NCBI GenBank assembly: GCA_963662155.1
Contig: OY759262.1
Span: 17,622,618 to 17,686,617, forward strand
Source of the DNA: Lamellibrachia columna
Taxonomy: Eukaryota > Annelida > Polychaeta > Sabellida > Siboglinidae
DNA: 64,000 nucleotides
Direction of reading: 5' to 3'
The position numbers and the translations under genes were made by a program. Under the pieces are notes generated by a model, which saw only the letters and a program-made list of their open reading frames with translations, did no database searches and was not told where the DNA came from. How positions within the stretch are numbered: position 1 is the stretch's first letter; every line of letters starts with the position of its first letter. Positions 25,803 to 39,990 of this stretch are shown piece by piece.

Positions 25803-26607
25803 TTCTGTAGGTAGATAAATGAAAGACATAGATAATCCAACCTTGATATTCTTATCCATTTATGTGCGTGTCGCTAAATATAATACTACATATGTTTAAG
25901 TAATTGGCTGGGTCTCCGCGCACTGGCTGGCTCCGGTCTTGGATGGGTTACAATTGATTGCACAACGTCTGAACATAACAATCAAAGCAAATGAAATATG
26001 AATATTCAACATTTAATAGAAACACATATACGAGGAAAAGAAGACATACAAAACGGTGTTGGTACGAATCCCCCGGCATTGCCTCAGCTTTACACCTAAC
26101 CCTTGCACGACTAAAACGAACAACTTAACTGCCTAACATTGATAATATCCCTCATTGGTCGCTTTTTCTGCATAGAGTAGAATACAGCTTTACCACCCCA
26201 ACATTAGCATTCACCTAAGCAAAACATGAATGATAACAACAAACACTGAATAATTAAAGGTTCCAGTAGCAGACCGTCTGTAGTCAGTAGTGAGGACGTC
26301 ACTGCAAACGTTTACATCCTATTACAACGGTGGCACTGGCGCATTGTCGGGTTTTTGCCTGTCTCGTTGCCTCGGTCTTTGTCGCGCACACTCTGCCACT
26401 TTACCTGCCACGCCTTTGCCCCGCCAACTGCCACTGTTTTGCCACGCCTGTCTCTCTCGCCGCTGCCGAGCTGACCACAAAGCCGACTGTCGCGTTATTT
26501 CCTACCCCGATGGCGAGTTGACTGCTAAGCCGGCTCTCACACTGTCTCTCACGTCGTTGCCAGTTCGACTGCCGTGCCAACTCTCACGCTGCTTGTCACA
26601 GCTGTCT

Positions 26608-26826
26608 GTCTTGGTGGTGGTGGCTGTGGTTATGGTGGTGGTGTTGTTGGTGTTGGTGATAGTTGTGGTGCTGGTGCTGGTGGTTGTGGAGGTGGTGGTG
26701 ATGGTTGTGGTGGTGGTGATGTTGGTGTTGGCGCTGGTGTTGGGTGTGGTTGTGGTGATGTTGGTGTTGGTGCTGGTGGTGGGTGTGGTGGAGGTGGAGG
26801 TGGTGATGGTGGTTGTGGTGGTTGTC
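26608..26826. repeat. (GGT/TGT)n imperfect tract
   Basis: G/T-only low-complexity tract corresponding to 9848-9945. It generates spurious G/V- and T-rich frames. Confidence 0.9.
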
Positions 26827-27506
26827 AATAGACCCAACTTCAAAGTCGGTATAACTGTCAAACCTTGTGAAACGTAATATAGCGGGATATCTTTGCCTCG
26901 TATTGTTCCCACGTGTGTACTTGAGCGTATTTCTCTTAACCCGTAGAGTATGTTAATTCCACTGTTCAATGAAGCGCCCATACCATTATGCAACAATATC
27001 AAAACGCAAAAAGTTACCAATGCAATGCATATGTATTAGGATAGTTATAGATTGTTACAATGAATGTTGTTTTGTTGAACTATGCCGTTTATTAAATATC
27101 CGTCTATATTCGTGTTTAAAAACATGTCGCGAAAATTGTTGTTGTGACTTCCATTTAATGTTCACCAGATAGAAATATTTAGGGCCCTGTGTACTTGACT
27201 GTACTTACTTTATCTTCTACCATATGTTCCAACACGTTCGATGCATTAGACGATCAGATCCATTGATGCGTCAAATGTTCGTAGCTTTGGACGATGTAGG
27301 CATGTCGTACTTATGTACTAACCATGCCCCGGAGGGACCAATCAATACATTGTCAGTATAACATCCTTGATAATTTATCTAACTATTCTGCCAAAAATAT
27401 ACCCTTTTAAATTGAACGTATTTAACTATGCAATATGTTCTTTGGACAGGAGTCGTATTCCACACGTTACGCAATAGTATACCCTTTTACAGTTGAAAGT
27501 CCAATA

Positions 27507-27910
<404 letters not shown>

Positions 27911-28019
27911 TGTGGTTAGCTAAAGTGATACATATATAAAAACATTATTCAGCTTAGCGAACAAAAGGTTGGTTAGAAAAAACTAATCAATTGATCTTCG
28001 GAAATGCGAAATTGCGAAG

Positions 28020-28245
28020 GAACTTGCTACCACTTAAATAACAGCTAAACTAGTGAAACAGAAGAAAATCACTCCTCTACTCTTTCCTAGCCTTGACGGA
28101 AGATCGGATTAACTTCTTTTTCGCTGATTTTGAGTCGATACCGACGACCGCGTGAACTTATGATCCACTGCCTTTGACGGTTCGTCCACACAGTTCATGT
28201 GTGTAGGACGAGGATCGCTTACGCTCGGACACGACGATGTTGCAA
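28020..28245 (-). promoter_or_regulatory. Second inverted promoter/5' UTR relic, TATA lost
   Basis: Minus-strand homology to 30390-30620. The TATA position reads GGATCATAAGTTCACGCGG instead of GGTATATAAG. It is the duplicate of the relic at 11205-11450. Confidence 0.7.
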
Positions 28246-28427
28246 GAATAGTTTTTTATGCTGATTTTATAGGACCGCTGGCTACTTAGATTAAGCTCAT
28301 GTTACACTTGTCAGGACGTTCCGGTCACACAGGTCCGGGTAAGTCATTGGGTCAACATCTTCTGTTTGTCTTCTTTATGTTATTCGCTAAGTGTCAGCCA
28401 CAGCATTTTATTGATTTGTTTACTAAA

Positions 28428-28940
28428 TGATCCATTGGTTTTACACTCTGAATCCTCTGCGTTGACAATAATACCATCAAGAAACACAATGTTCGAATAC
28501 ATTTCAATGGATTTTGTGAAAAACAACACTGTGAGACTGATAACGTATTCTAGGACAAATTGCAATTAAATCATGTATCAAGTACACATACAAACACATC
28601 TACTGAATAGGAACAAGACAGGTTGCATGGATCGTCATATCCAATAGTTATTGTGATTATTCTTATTTCTTCCAAATACAAATCGTCATCAGTAAATGAT
28701 AAAGATGTGTAGCCATGGCTATAGTTAGGTCGTTAGTGTACCTTGCAATTTCTCCAGCCACTTCAAGTCCACTATTTATCCAATAGATAGTGCTACCAAT
28801 CCATCCAATTTTACTTCTTCTTTTCAAATGGTCGTACTTAGCCAGCTTTATTCTCAGAAAGAAACATAGCAGAACTTCTTCTTCGTTTATTCTTACTTTA
28901 TATCTGAACCAGATGTCAGGCTTTCTCTGCATCCGGCGTA
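28428..28940. other. No recognisable gene
   Basis: AT-rich non-repetitive sequence with only short open frames. Confidence 0.4.
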
Positions 28941-28943
28941 ACG

Positions 28944-29124
28944 TGTGTGTGCGTGTGCGTGTGCGTGTGCGTGTGCGTGTGCGTGTGCGTGTGCGTGTGC
29001 GTGTGCGTGTGCGTGTGCGTGTGCGTGTGCGTGCGCGTGCGCGTGCGCGTGCGCGTGCGCGTGTGTGTGTCGGTGTGTGTGTGTGTGTGGGTGTGTGTGG
29101 GTGTGTGTGTGTGTGTGTGTGTGT

Positions 29125-29165
<41 letters not shown>

Positions 29166-29213
29166 TGCGTGTGCGTGTGCGTGTGCGTGTGCGTGTGCGT
29201 GTGCGTGTGCGTG

Positions 29214-29249
<36 letters not shown>

Positions 29250-29276
29250 TGTGTGTGTGTGTTTGTGTGTGTGTGC
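28944..29276. repeat. Complex GT/GTGC/GCGT microsatellite
   Basis: Alternating purine-pyrimidine blocks (GTGTGC hexamers, GCGTGC, GT, GGGT and GTGC) over about 330 bases. This composition favours Z-DNA. Open frames in five of the six frames are artefacts. Confidence 0.95.
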
Positions 29277-30065
29277 GGGGGAGGGTGGACTCCCACATTG
29301 TTAATTCTCCACTGAACGGAGGATGTTGTTGACGTACCAGTGACGCTAACAAAGGTCAAGGTTGCTTTAACGTGATATCTGCAAGTGCACTCAACTAAAC
29401 GTGTGCTCGTGTTTCAAGTCGCCATCAAACCGACACTGTCAGGAGTTATTACTTTGTAAAGAGTAAAGGACACACTATCCACTAAATGTGTTGTAGTTGA
29501 ACCAGAATGACGTTGGATCTGGGAAATATTCAGATATTTCATCTGAGCCATATTACAAGCTACTTATCAACGGTGACCTTTTCCAAGTAGTCTGTTGATA
29601 TATATGAAGCACTAAATCTTTTTGCACTCCTTTCATAATTTTTTTGTAATATTGCGGCCTTGAAATGTGTCATATTTGAGATCGTGGAGGCAACTGATGT
29701 AAAGCGAGAAACGAAAGAAACACAATTGCACATGTGCTGGGGATGACAACCGCCAATTCAATAATAAAACACGGACAACGTATTGCAAGATGGGCTAGCA
29801 AAACGAATATTCTTTTACGATGCAAGATTACTTACTAAAATTGCTTCACAAAAATATGCAGTAAATACGTATCGTATCGAAGTCGATTTACATCTATATA
29901 ACAATTATTTTGGCCCAGACGATGAGACAGGCTATTTTTAAAATGGTTGTAAACATTTTTCAATGATGTCAAAGTGGCATCATACAGTTTCTGGATCAGC
30001 ACACCCTAAAGTATGGGTACAAAAAGGGTCGCCAGTAAGCAAGTCAGATGAGTGAGTGAGTGATT
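29277..30065. other. No recognisable gene
   Basis: Unique-looking AT-rich sequence upstream of gene copy C. No open frame or structure is supportable. Confidence 0.4.
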
Positions 30066-30092
30066 GCGTACGTGCGTGCGTGCGTGCTTGTG

Positions 30093-30168
<76 letters not shown>

Positions 30169-30170
30169 TG
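30066..30170. repeat. (GTGC)n microsatellite
   Basis: About 25 tetramers, 300 bp upstream of the copy C TATA box. Confidence 0.95.
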
Positions 30171-30467
30171 TTATCCTTATTCGAACTACTTTTTGTTCTC
30201 GAAATGACTGAAACAGTTTTAAATGATTTGGTTCACGTTCAGAGATTTAAAATTCAGTGGTTGACCAGTTCACACACGCATGAGTGACCGATGCATCTGG
30301 ACAAGCGCAACATGAGAAGAAAGTGGTCGTATCAAATCTACATAAAACAACTTTAATCGTACATATCGTAGGGATGTTTTCGTTACCTACGTCACAGAGG
30401 TGTCCGAGCGTAAGCGATCCTCGTCCTACGCGCAGGAACAGTGTGGGCGAACCGTCTCGAGCAGGGG

Positions 30468-30475
30468 TATATAAG
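30468..30475 (+). promoter_or_regulatory. TATA box of gene copy C
   Basis: TATATAAG is followed about 30 bases later by pyrimidine-rich TTAGCCA/CTCAGA sequence, a plausible start near 30500. The 5' UTR is interrupted by an intron whose acceptor is at 30741 (ATTATCCGCAG), nine bases before the start codon. Two inverted relics of this promoter elsewhere have lost exactly this box. Confidence 0.7.
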
Positions 30476-30750
30476 TTCACGCGGTCGTTGGTATTAGCCA
30501 ATTAACTCAGAATCAGCGAAGAAGTTTATCCGATCGTCCGCCAAGACTAACAACGGTACAGTGGTTTTCTTCTGTTTCGTTCGTTTAACTGTTATTTAAG
30601 TAGAAGCTAGTTCATAGGCATCTTAGCATTTCCTAAAGTCAACGTTGCTGTTTGTATCTTAACAACCTTTGTTCGTTAAGCTGTACATATGGCAATTGTT
30701 TGATGTGTGTGTAGTACATTTTGTCATTTTATTATCCGCAGGATATCAGT

Positions 30751-33700
30751 ATGAAGGGATCGTTCATTGTTGCCGTCCTGTCAGTGATAGTCCTCCAGGC
30801 CGGTAAGTTGTCACTGTTTTCTAAACTATAAATGGTTTGAGGTAAAATGAGACACTGCTGCAATAGACAAAGACAGCGTGCTGATGAATAGCACCTGACG
30901 AAATACTTATTAATCGTATATCAGAAATTGTAATATTAAGCATAGGTGGGTGTTACAAAACCATCTCGGAAACTATATAAATTTACGTTTAGTAAATATA
31001 TATTCGATGTATCTGGTCAGTACACGTATATGATGATATATGCTTCAATATAGTTTAATTTAAATAAATAACTCTAGTTTATGTTTAGATACTGGTATGT
31101 AAAACTACATAATATTATTCTGATTTAAATATTGGTTTTGCACAACGACGCGTCGTCTTCATTTAGCGGCCGATTTCGGACCGTGGTCGGACTTCGGAGA
31201 TTGCTTGTGTGATTCGAAGAAATACAGAAGTCGTGTTTGCGAGGCCGAGCCATGTGTGGGTGACTACGTGGATAGCGAAGACTGCGAATGTGTTCCCTTG
31301 GACCCTGCAGGTATATTGTTTACTTATCTGACAATCGCGTTTGGAAATAGAAGTGTCATTGGAAAATTTAAAAGATTGTTGAACATATTTTGTGTCGTGG
31401 CGAATGTTTGCATTGATTGGCCAGTTGCACATTGTTCGTATTGTGGAGAACTAACATGAAAGTCCAACGACAAGAATGTACTACAATATTAACGCCACAA
31501 AGAAAAAACGATCGAATTGACAAATTTCCTTTTTGAGTTAGAGCAATTTTTAAAATAGTTTTAATTAGAATCAACTAATTTCCGTTTCCGAGACCATAAT
31601 ACGAGATTTATTCACTATTCTTATTTAAAACTTGCACAAATAATGCAGTTTGATGTGCTCATATTACATCCATTATAATAGGTCAACTATACAAAAAAAT
31701 CAATGGTAAAATAATTATGTTATCTATTTTATTATATAGCGTTAAAATCACATTTCAGCTCACTTTCGAAAATATTCAATATTTGATCAACAGTGCGTAA
31801 TACCACTTCAGTAAAATTTGGCCAAGCTTTTCATTATGGATCTATATGACAAGTAAAACTTTAAAAAAAATGGTGATGCCTCTGACATAACAACTACGTC
31901 GGCGGCAAGATTAGTTCTTGATAAGATAATCAGTCATACGGCGAGATGTATTAACTATTCAAACATAAAACTTGCTGGAATATTGAAATGTTATCTGTTT
32001 GTATTATATAATGAATAATATACGAAATATGCATTACAATGTTTACAAATTATTTTATGTAATTTATTAAGTCACTGAACACTTCATTATACTTCAATTT
32101 CGACCATGTTCAATATTTGACGAAAAAGGATAATGTCAACCCAATAAAACTTTGACATTATTTTTTTTATTTATACTTATGAAAAGGTAAAGTAACTTGG
32201 AGTTCAAGTGCAACTTGTTGAAATACCTGACATAGTAACAGCTACGTCAGCAGCAAAATTAATAAAAGTGTTATCAAAATCTACATTTTATCCACAAGGG
32301 TAAAGTCATTTCAGTTAAAATTGACCAAAAGATATTATTCATATATATATATACAATGAAAAAAGAATTAACGTGCCGAGATATAAAAAAGATGGTTTCC
32401 TATCTTGAAATCACATTAGCTCCAAATTATATTTCCTGCACTGAATTTACAACACACGTTATTCACCACAGGTTAGCTTAATACTTAATACTTAATACTT
32501 ATATTAAGTTAACTTATACTGTTCGGCTCTTTTAAATGTTCTTTTACTATTATCATATGTGTTTATTATTGGCATATAGGACATAGTTTCAACCCGACAG
32601 TATAAAGTTTTCTGCAATAAATTGGTCGAGTAAATTCGGGAGGACCCTTGTCGTTCTAGCGTTGTTCGGCGGACCCTGGTCTTTTTTACCATTGAACACA
32701 ATATCTCTGCTACGGATTTTACAGCGACAATGTCCGTTTTTTGTATCAGCTATTTTCACAGAATCTCCTTTACCAACCTGATTTCAACAATAAATAATTT
32801 TTTTTTAATGTCGACACTTGATAGTTTTACTTTTGTGATCTTCGTGTATCGCTATCAATGTTAGTCCGACATGAAGTAACATTCTCGTTCTATTCATCCA
32901 CTTGCGGTACAGTTGATTGCCCGATGGTCTCCGGCGCCGACAGCGTGTACGGCATCGTAGCGGACCCGTGCGACTGTCAGAACTACTACCAGTGCGAGTA
33001 CAACACAACGACCCAGTTGTACATCGCCTACCAGCGATCATGCAACCCGTGTGAGGTGTGGGACCAGGGTGTGCTGACTTGTATCAAAGGACCTGGCGAC
33101 TGCACGTTCAACCCCTCTACACAAGGGATTGGTAAGACTGAGGAACCGTCTCGTTTGCAGACATTTATTGTTCTGTTGAAGCGTGTGTGAAAACAGTTGT
33201 TCGGACGATGTTAAAATGCAAATGCCTGTCTACATTGTGTTAGTCGAGCCAAGTTCACATTACAATTAAATACATCGAAGAGTAAAAAAAATGCATCCTC
33301 TTCGTTAGAACAGATTAATATATTAAAATGGATGGTAAGTTACATATTTAAAAATTGCGAGGCCTCGAAGCATATGCACCAGTGTATTGGTAAATCGTTA
33401 AAGTGTACTGCAAAATAATTTTTTTCATTTTATACTTCATTTTATGCTGTGTGTCTTCGTGCTTTTGTTTCTACCCGGGCCGACCAGCGACGTGGCTTTC
33501 GTCACATTGCTTAGAACTTGTCTGACTGCGTGTTTTAGGCGAATGCCCGCTGGGAGTGGTCGTAGACAACGACAGACAGTTCATGCTGGGCAACGAGACC
33601 ATGGACTGTGCACCAGGCACTATGTTCAACCTCGCTCTGTGCACATGTGTGCGATATGAACCTGGTAAGTGTTATTATTGATATAAATATGTTGTTGATG

Positions 33701-33893
33701 TCATACGAATGAATGTTACGTGTATTCCTACCGAGCGATAATTCAGAATTGTTTTAATCTTTGTTTGATACCAATTGCTTCCATTATATGTTTCATGTAT
33801 TGTAAGCACGAAAGTATATTTGTGCAACCACGAATACATTTTTATATTATATATATTTTTATATTTTATCATTAGCGCATATTTTGTTTCATT

Positions 33894-33980
<87 letters not shown>

Positions 33981-34037
33981 GTATATATATATATACACAC
34001 ATATACACATATACATACACATATACACATTGCACAA

Positions 34038-34082
<45 letters not shown>

Positions 34083-34084
34083 AG

Positions 34085-34135
<51 letters not shown>

Positions 34136-34890
34136 CTACAAAAACCGTTAGTTGTACGACTGTGCTCGGTTTGCAAATAAAAGTTGACGTATCGAGTTGT
34201 TTAATGTGTTAGCTGTACTTGCAAGTCAGTTGTGTATGCATTCCTGGTGGCATGCAGATACATGCATGTGATCCACATATTTTCTCGCCCAGATGAACCC
34301 GAGATGGAAGAAATCACGAGCGTGATGTTCAATGGAGCAGTCTCGGCCTCAAAGGGTCTGTGGCTCTTCAACCAGAACGTCCAACTGAGTAGCGACGATT
34401 GTATGGATGGCGAATGCGGCTTCTTCAACAGCAGTGCCCAGTCGAAGCTGGAGCTCGCCTACTTCAGCAACGCCTTCGACCGCTTCGAGTCGTTCTCCGT
34501 GAGACTCTTCTTCAAGAGATCCGCCGGTGTGTCTGGTGTACGATCTCTGCTCGACAACTCCGAGTGCAGCATTGACGGTTCTGTGGTTGCCCAGTCTGAC
34601 GCAAGTGCCGCGGTGGGCTACTTCGCAAACTCGACCGGCTCCCAGGCTTCGTTCGACTTTGCTGTAAGTTGGACAAAAACATTAATAAAAAATGCAATAT
34701 TTATTGTAATGGTATACGAACTAAATATGTTGCAATATTTTCTATAATTTTCTATAATGAAATGTGTCTTCCGAATGACAGGAAACCTATATATGTGACG
34801 CACAATTGTACCTAAGCATATATGCAAACAGTCGCACGCACGAACGCTCACCCTCAGGCACGCACGAAACCACATATGTACACACACACA

Positions 34891-34987
<97 letters not shown>

Positions 34988-36107
34988 CTGAAGGACAAAA
35001 AGTTTTTATTGAAACATAAACACACATTTGATATATAGGTGTTTTGTTGATTCAACCTTTCTTTTATGAAGCACACTTTTTTGACACGTGCTTAGTATGG
35101 TGATCAATAGCTCTGTGCATTTTCTCAATACAATTGTGTTTCCGTCTGATCCAGGCTGCCGCCGATACATGGAACCAACTCGTGATGTCGTACGATGGTC
35201 AGGTTGCCAGCTTCTACCTGAACAAGGATCTCATATCATCACAGGACCTCGGTGGTGCGTTCCTATATTATTTATTGTAACAGTTTCAATCGGAGGCAAA
35301 CCAATACATAAAAAGCTCAACAAAACAGCATAACACACATTTCTTTTCTTCGTTGCCACAAACGGGCTTCTTCTGATATAAATGTAGCATCCATTCTTCC
35401 GTTTGCTTTGGAAACACTCATATGTAGATGTATTATTACATCTTCTATCTACGGTTATCTAGAAAACGGAATAGTGATAGACAAGACTATTTGTGATGCT
35501 TTTTGCTTACCGTTGGTGAAAATATAATGCATTATTTTGTGCAGGGCGACTGAATCGCGTGAAGGCCCCGTTGGTGTTCGGTGGTTGCGTGTGTGGCGGC
35601 GACTGTTACTTCGACGGATTCATGGATTCGGTACGTGCTTTTGATGACATTGAGGCAGTTTCATGTTGACATATATCTTAACTGTGTCTTTTGATTAGAT
35701 ACTTTCTATGCTAGTTATTTATTTCAGCATAAATGTGTAAACAAAATTCTTAGTGGTATCCCTGCATGCTGTTTATTCGACAGTAAAACTTGGTCATTCG
35801 GTCAATAAAATTATTTTTATATCAGTGCCATCAGTATCTTAATATTGTGAACATCATTTTGAAGTCACCCGAACAATGTTATGCATATTTTCCGATTTCA
35901 AGTACAAAACCAAACTCTTTACGGAAGCTTGGGCTATTTACTAGTTATAAACATGTCAGACTAGTGCTATGACACATAATTTACTAGATACTCTAGAATT
36001 ATAGAATAATTCTTTGATTCTGTCCACAGATCTGCTTCCTCAAAGGAGCAATGGGCCAAGCCGATGTCAACTACTTGTACGACAACCCAAGTGAATGTCT
36101 GCCTTAA
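30751..36107 (+). CDS. Family copy C: complete secreted TSP1-chitin-binding-LamG protein, 391 aa
   Basis: Coding exons: 30751-30802, 31167-31310, 32913-33131, 33539-33664, 34293-34663, 35155-35254, 35545-35630, 36030-36107. All have GT/AG borders and compatible phases, giving 1176 nt. Residues 1-18 are a signal peptide ([17 protein letters not shown]). Residues 20-65 are a TSP1-like module ([23 protein letters not shown]). Residues 66-138 are a ChtBD2-like domain with aromatic QNYYQC. Residues 139-180 are a shorter cysteine module ([16 protein letters not shown]). Residues 181-391 are LamG-like ([34 protein letters not shown]). Several N-glycosylation sequons (NTT, NET, NSS, NST) are present. 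Chitin-binding plus LamG is known from mollusc shell-matrix proteins such as Pif, which has a VWA instead of a TSP1 domain. A matrix or cuticle role is inferred. Immune lectin is an alternative. Confidence 0.9.
30803..32912 (+). other. Introns 2 and 3 of copy C
   Basis: AT-rich introns around the TSP1 exon (31167-31310). The second aligns with 11770-13599 of copy B. Nothing else is recognised. Confidence 0.7.
33899..34130. repeat. (AT)n microsatellite with ATGT and ACAC variants in copy C intron
   Basis: The intron before the LamG exon 6 of copy C is largely replaced by (AT)n. About 450 bp of the intron that is conserved between copies A and B is missing here. Confidence 0.9.
34880..34985. 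repeat. (GCAC)n(CA)n microsatellite in copy C intron
   Basis: Orthologous in position to the tracts at 3789 and 15715. Confidence 0.95.
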
Positions 36108-36835
36108 GCAAGGAAAGCACAATACGACTTACTACCGGATATGATCAAAATGTGAGAAACCCGCACATTTCAACGAACGACTGCGAAATTATTGTAACAA
36201 TATATAACCATCTTAATAAAATATCATTGCATTGAAAACATTCTGTTTTTTCTTTGTGTTGCGTATATTTGTATCGCATTATTGCACCGAGCATCACATG
36301 GGTAAGAACGTGTGAGAGATTTGCAAGAAATACAATATATACAATGCCTAAATATAGAGCTTGGCTTTATCGATACTAGAACTTCTCCAATAGATCTATG
36401 CTGCCAGCTTTTCTGATAATCCAACCTGTGTCTGATCACGACCTTACATCGAAGTGTTCAAGTTACTGGTCTCGACAAATATACCAACCAACAAGGTAGG
36501 CAGCTTGCAGCATCCACTTCGAATCATAGAACGACTGCGAATTTATTGTAACAATGTATAACAATCGTAATAAAATGTCATTGCATTGAAAACATTCTGC
36601 TTTTTTGTGTTGTGTGTATTTGTATCGCATTATTGCACCGAGCATCACATGCGAAAGAACATGTGTGAGAGTTGCAACAAATACACTCAAATACACGTGT
36701 ACAGGATATTAGTTTGACAACGTGAACCTTCTATGCTATGTTCCATAGCTTGCAATTTGAACTACCTAAATACAGAGATTGACTCTATCCGCTCTGGAGC
36801 TTTTCTGAGAACCCAACCAGTGTCGGATCACGACC
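36108..36835 (+). other. 3' flank of copy C, tandemly duplicated; poly(A) signal 36215-36220
   Basis: AATAAA lies 108 bases after the stop, as in copy A. The flank from about 36170 to 36530, ending in a short hAT fragment (36450-36530), is repeated at 36532-36900. This makes a second UTR-like block and a second hAT start. Confidence 0.65.
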
Positions 36836-37760
36836 TTACATTGAAGTGTTCAAGATGCTCAGCAAAGATATCAGCAAGGTAGGCAACTTGCAGCATCCAC
36901 TTCGAATCTGAGAATTGTGTGGTCAAGGGATTCTTCTTCTCCAACAAGAAGATATTTTTAACTTCTTGGCCAATGCCACCACTCGTTGAAACACCTTTCC
37001 TCGCGACAGCCACCTCACGTCGAAGTGATACAGTAAATGCATATGGCAAAATCCTTGCACATCTCTTTGAAGATTGTAGAATTCAGAGACCCTTGATTAG
37101 ATGAAATTCACAACTTGGATGACTTCTTGCATCACAACTGTATATTCGAGAATTAATGCAATAACTAAGATTCACCAGATGGAGGAAACAGTGTAGAATA
37201 ATGACTTCTTAATTGGCTTCCTTCACTCGAGCAGTGTGCATCAGTGATGTTCTCCTAACATCGCTGATGCACAGTTGCAACACACACTGAAGCACTGATA
37301 CCGCATCAACCTTCTTCTTTGATGAAAGAATCCACCATCTTGAAAATAGCTTCTCCCCTTGTGGTGGTGAGCAACGGCCGGCAAAATAAGAGCCGTTCTG
37401 CCATATCGTTTGGACCTCGATAGCGAACATATGCCATTCGACATGCCATAGATGAGCGCGCGAATCGTATCATTCGACAAAGGTAAGGGAGCTGGCGACG
37501 TCACCTTCACATGTAGACAGCTGCTGGTTTCACCATTAGCTCACTAATGGTGTGTGGCTTCTTCTGTTTTTCGATCCGCCAAACCACACAATAGGAAGCC
37601 AATGTAGTTTGTTGGACGGAGTAGACCACTATATTGGTCGGAAAATGAATTCGCTGTCGCTTCATTTGTTTTCCTTCCTTTCGAAGAAACTTCGCAGTTT
37701 GGTCACGAAAATACTGTGCTTTCCCTTGAGATGTCGCCTGAGTTAATTGCTTCTTCTTCT
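36836..37760 (-). mobile_element. hAT-superfamily transposase relic, unit C (best preserved)
   Basis: Minus-strand landmarks in order: KKPHTISELMVKPAAV (about 37570-37520), PLSNDTIRALI, FCRPLLTTTRGEAIFKMVDS (about 37400-37330), CVCNCASAMLGEHH, and then FSDSKWMLQVAYLADIF (about 36910-36850). These match the order in SCAND3/ZBED/ZMYM-type hAT proteins. Several frameshifts and a stop after KEEG make it inactive. Confidence 0.8.
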
Positions 37761-38279
37761 CATTCTTCTTTTTCTTCTTTCGAAGAAACTTTGGTGCGAG
37801 TTTGCTTGTCGTTGACGGTGAACAAGTAGATAGATACTGGAGTGTGGTGCAGTGGCTTCCACTTACACATGCTTAGGTAGAAATGTCACGCTACAACTAT
37901 ATAGCCGATTATGTACATCGCTAAATCCCATCAAACGCCATGTATGTGTTTTTGTCTAACATTCGTGGATGATACTACTTATTACAACTATTTGTAAATC
38001 ATTTTACATGAGAAATGCAGGGAAAACGCTTACAAAGAAGGTGTGTTATATTGAGCTAACGATGTAACTAATAGTCACTAACTATATACAGCAGCTTGTA
38101 TAATTGGTAATTTTTTTGCTTTTTTCTATTTTTATTTTTACATCAACAATAGAAAATTTTTATTATTACATCAACAATGGATAATTAGCGGCATTTAGTT
38201 TTTTATATACTGGAAGCCGACCTTTCGATTATTAACATAGAGATTGACATACTGCTGATTGTACTTTTGAGTATGTGTC
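37761..38279. other. No recognisable gene; homologous to the 6.2-6.9 kb block
   Basis: Part of the duplicated unit downstream of the hAT relic. Short TTCTTC-rich and AT-rich stretches only. Confidence 0.5.
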
Positions 38280-38490
38280 CATCAAGTCGTACGACTTCTG
38301 GTGACATCCGCGATGTGCTGTTTCCAACCACTCCTGTCTCGTTTTTGCTTATGTCAAATCGCCCATCGACAGCTTTGTTGTATCCGTGATCTCATCCATC
38401 CATCTCATCTGGGGTCGTACTCTCTTTCGCTTGCCTTCGTTCATTCCGATCAGTATCGATTTTTTTTATCCTGTCGCCTTCTACACACAA
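38280..38490 (-). mobile_element. LINE C-terminal relic, second copy
   Basis: The minus strand reads GEGKRKRVRPQMRWMDEITD in one frame, with the distal part in another frame. It is homologous to 6885-7085; the flank to 38625 also aligns with 7110-7230. Confidence 0.55.
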
Positions 38491-39990
38491 GATGTGTTTT
38501 ACATTTCGGCCGAGCTATTGCCTCGTCGCTGGGTCTGAACGTTGAAGGAACTATTCATGGAATGGCTGATGCACACGACACCGGTTTACGTCAGATTGTC
38601 AACTACGCTCTCTTGCGCGAGTTTAGAGAAATACAACAACTGACGCAATAACTAGAAAACCCAGTCAAAACTGCCGTTGGAACATTCTAATTGGAAAATT
38701 AGTTAACATAATAATATTTATTATCATCTTCTTCTTCATCACCATCACCACCATCATCATCATCATCATTGTCGTTGTTTTTATCAATGTTATGCTCTCG
38801 TCCATCATTGTGACGATAACCACACTATAGCTACCAAATATTTAACTAAATAATTACAAAGCGTGGCATTAGGTTGTGTGGAGTTTGTTCATAGATGCGA
38901 ATAGGCTCTCCTGGTTGTCTGTGTCGATGTCGTTGACAAGGAACATGTGGATACCCGCGTGTATTGCTGCTACACCAAATTGCGATGCATGCATAGTTCG
39001 ATCTATTGTTACACCACTAAGCAATATTATGGTTCAGTCTTACTCGACACGAATATTAGCATACGGGCGAATAGCTCTCACGACTGGCTCTAATGTTAAG
39101 TCTAGCAACTTGCATAAATAAATAGGCAGTTGTGAGTTAAATCCCATTTTACACTTTGAAATGCGCCGAGATGTCAACAAAATATTTCTCTACCTGCTGT
39201 GTTCAAATAAATGCCTTCTCTTAAAACTTCCCAAACTAACTATACAAGTACGGTGTATATACCAAGTTAAATTGTTCCCACAATTGCGTTTCTTTGTTTG
39301 TGGTCACATGAATATGGATTTTTTTAACCGCTTACCTAAATAACCTGTTGTTGGGTTTATTAATATCAGCTAAGCATATGAACTATACGTAACGGTACAC
39401 TACCAACATATATAGTGGCATACTGTACAAGTATCTATTGCGGCAGACAAACAAATGAAATAAATGTAGACAGTGGGTGGTGTGCTGATAATATCAAATC
39501 AAAGAAACAAGCCGACATCTTAAGGGTATCAAATCTATCGTTTGTTATCAAAAAATCATATTTTATAGCGTGCACTATATATACTCTAACATCTTGACTG
39601 CTCTAAATATAATTTGACCCTTTTCTGTTTCATTTGAATTTTTCAACGCGAATATCATGTAGCTCATCAAGATATCTGCCCATTTTTATTTTAAATATAT
39701 TCACAGCATTTAGACAATCCAGACATAATCTGTTCAATTCATTTATCTTCATCAGTGAGAACTAATATTTTATTATATCACATCACATCAATTTCTCAAA
39801 AACCTTAATAGGTTACACGAGAATTATAATGTTGCATACTGTTACAATATGAGAAGGCTATAAGTGTATGTAATCCAACCTTCAATAATACTTAGAGATT
39901 ACATTGGTAAACGGTTTTACCAAAAATACAAAGAGAAAACGTTTTACAAGAAGATCAACATACAACTTCAAACTACTTAAAATCTCCTTT
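38491..39990. other. Duplicated non-coding block
   Basis: From 38631 to about 39650 this aligns with 19735-20560. It includes a (CATCAT)n-like stretch at 38730-38770. No gene is recognised. Confidence 0.5.

Noticed and set aside
26290..27020. G/V-rich and T-rich open frames on both strands
   Set aside because: Encoded by an imperfect GGT/TGT low-complexity tract that is duplicated at 9.85 kb with different frames.
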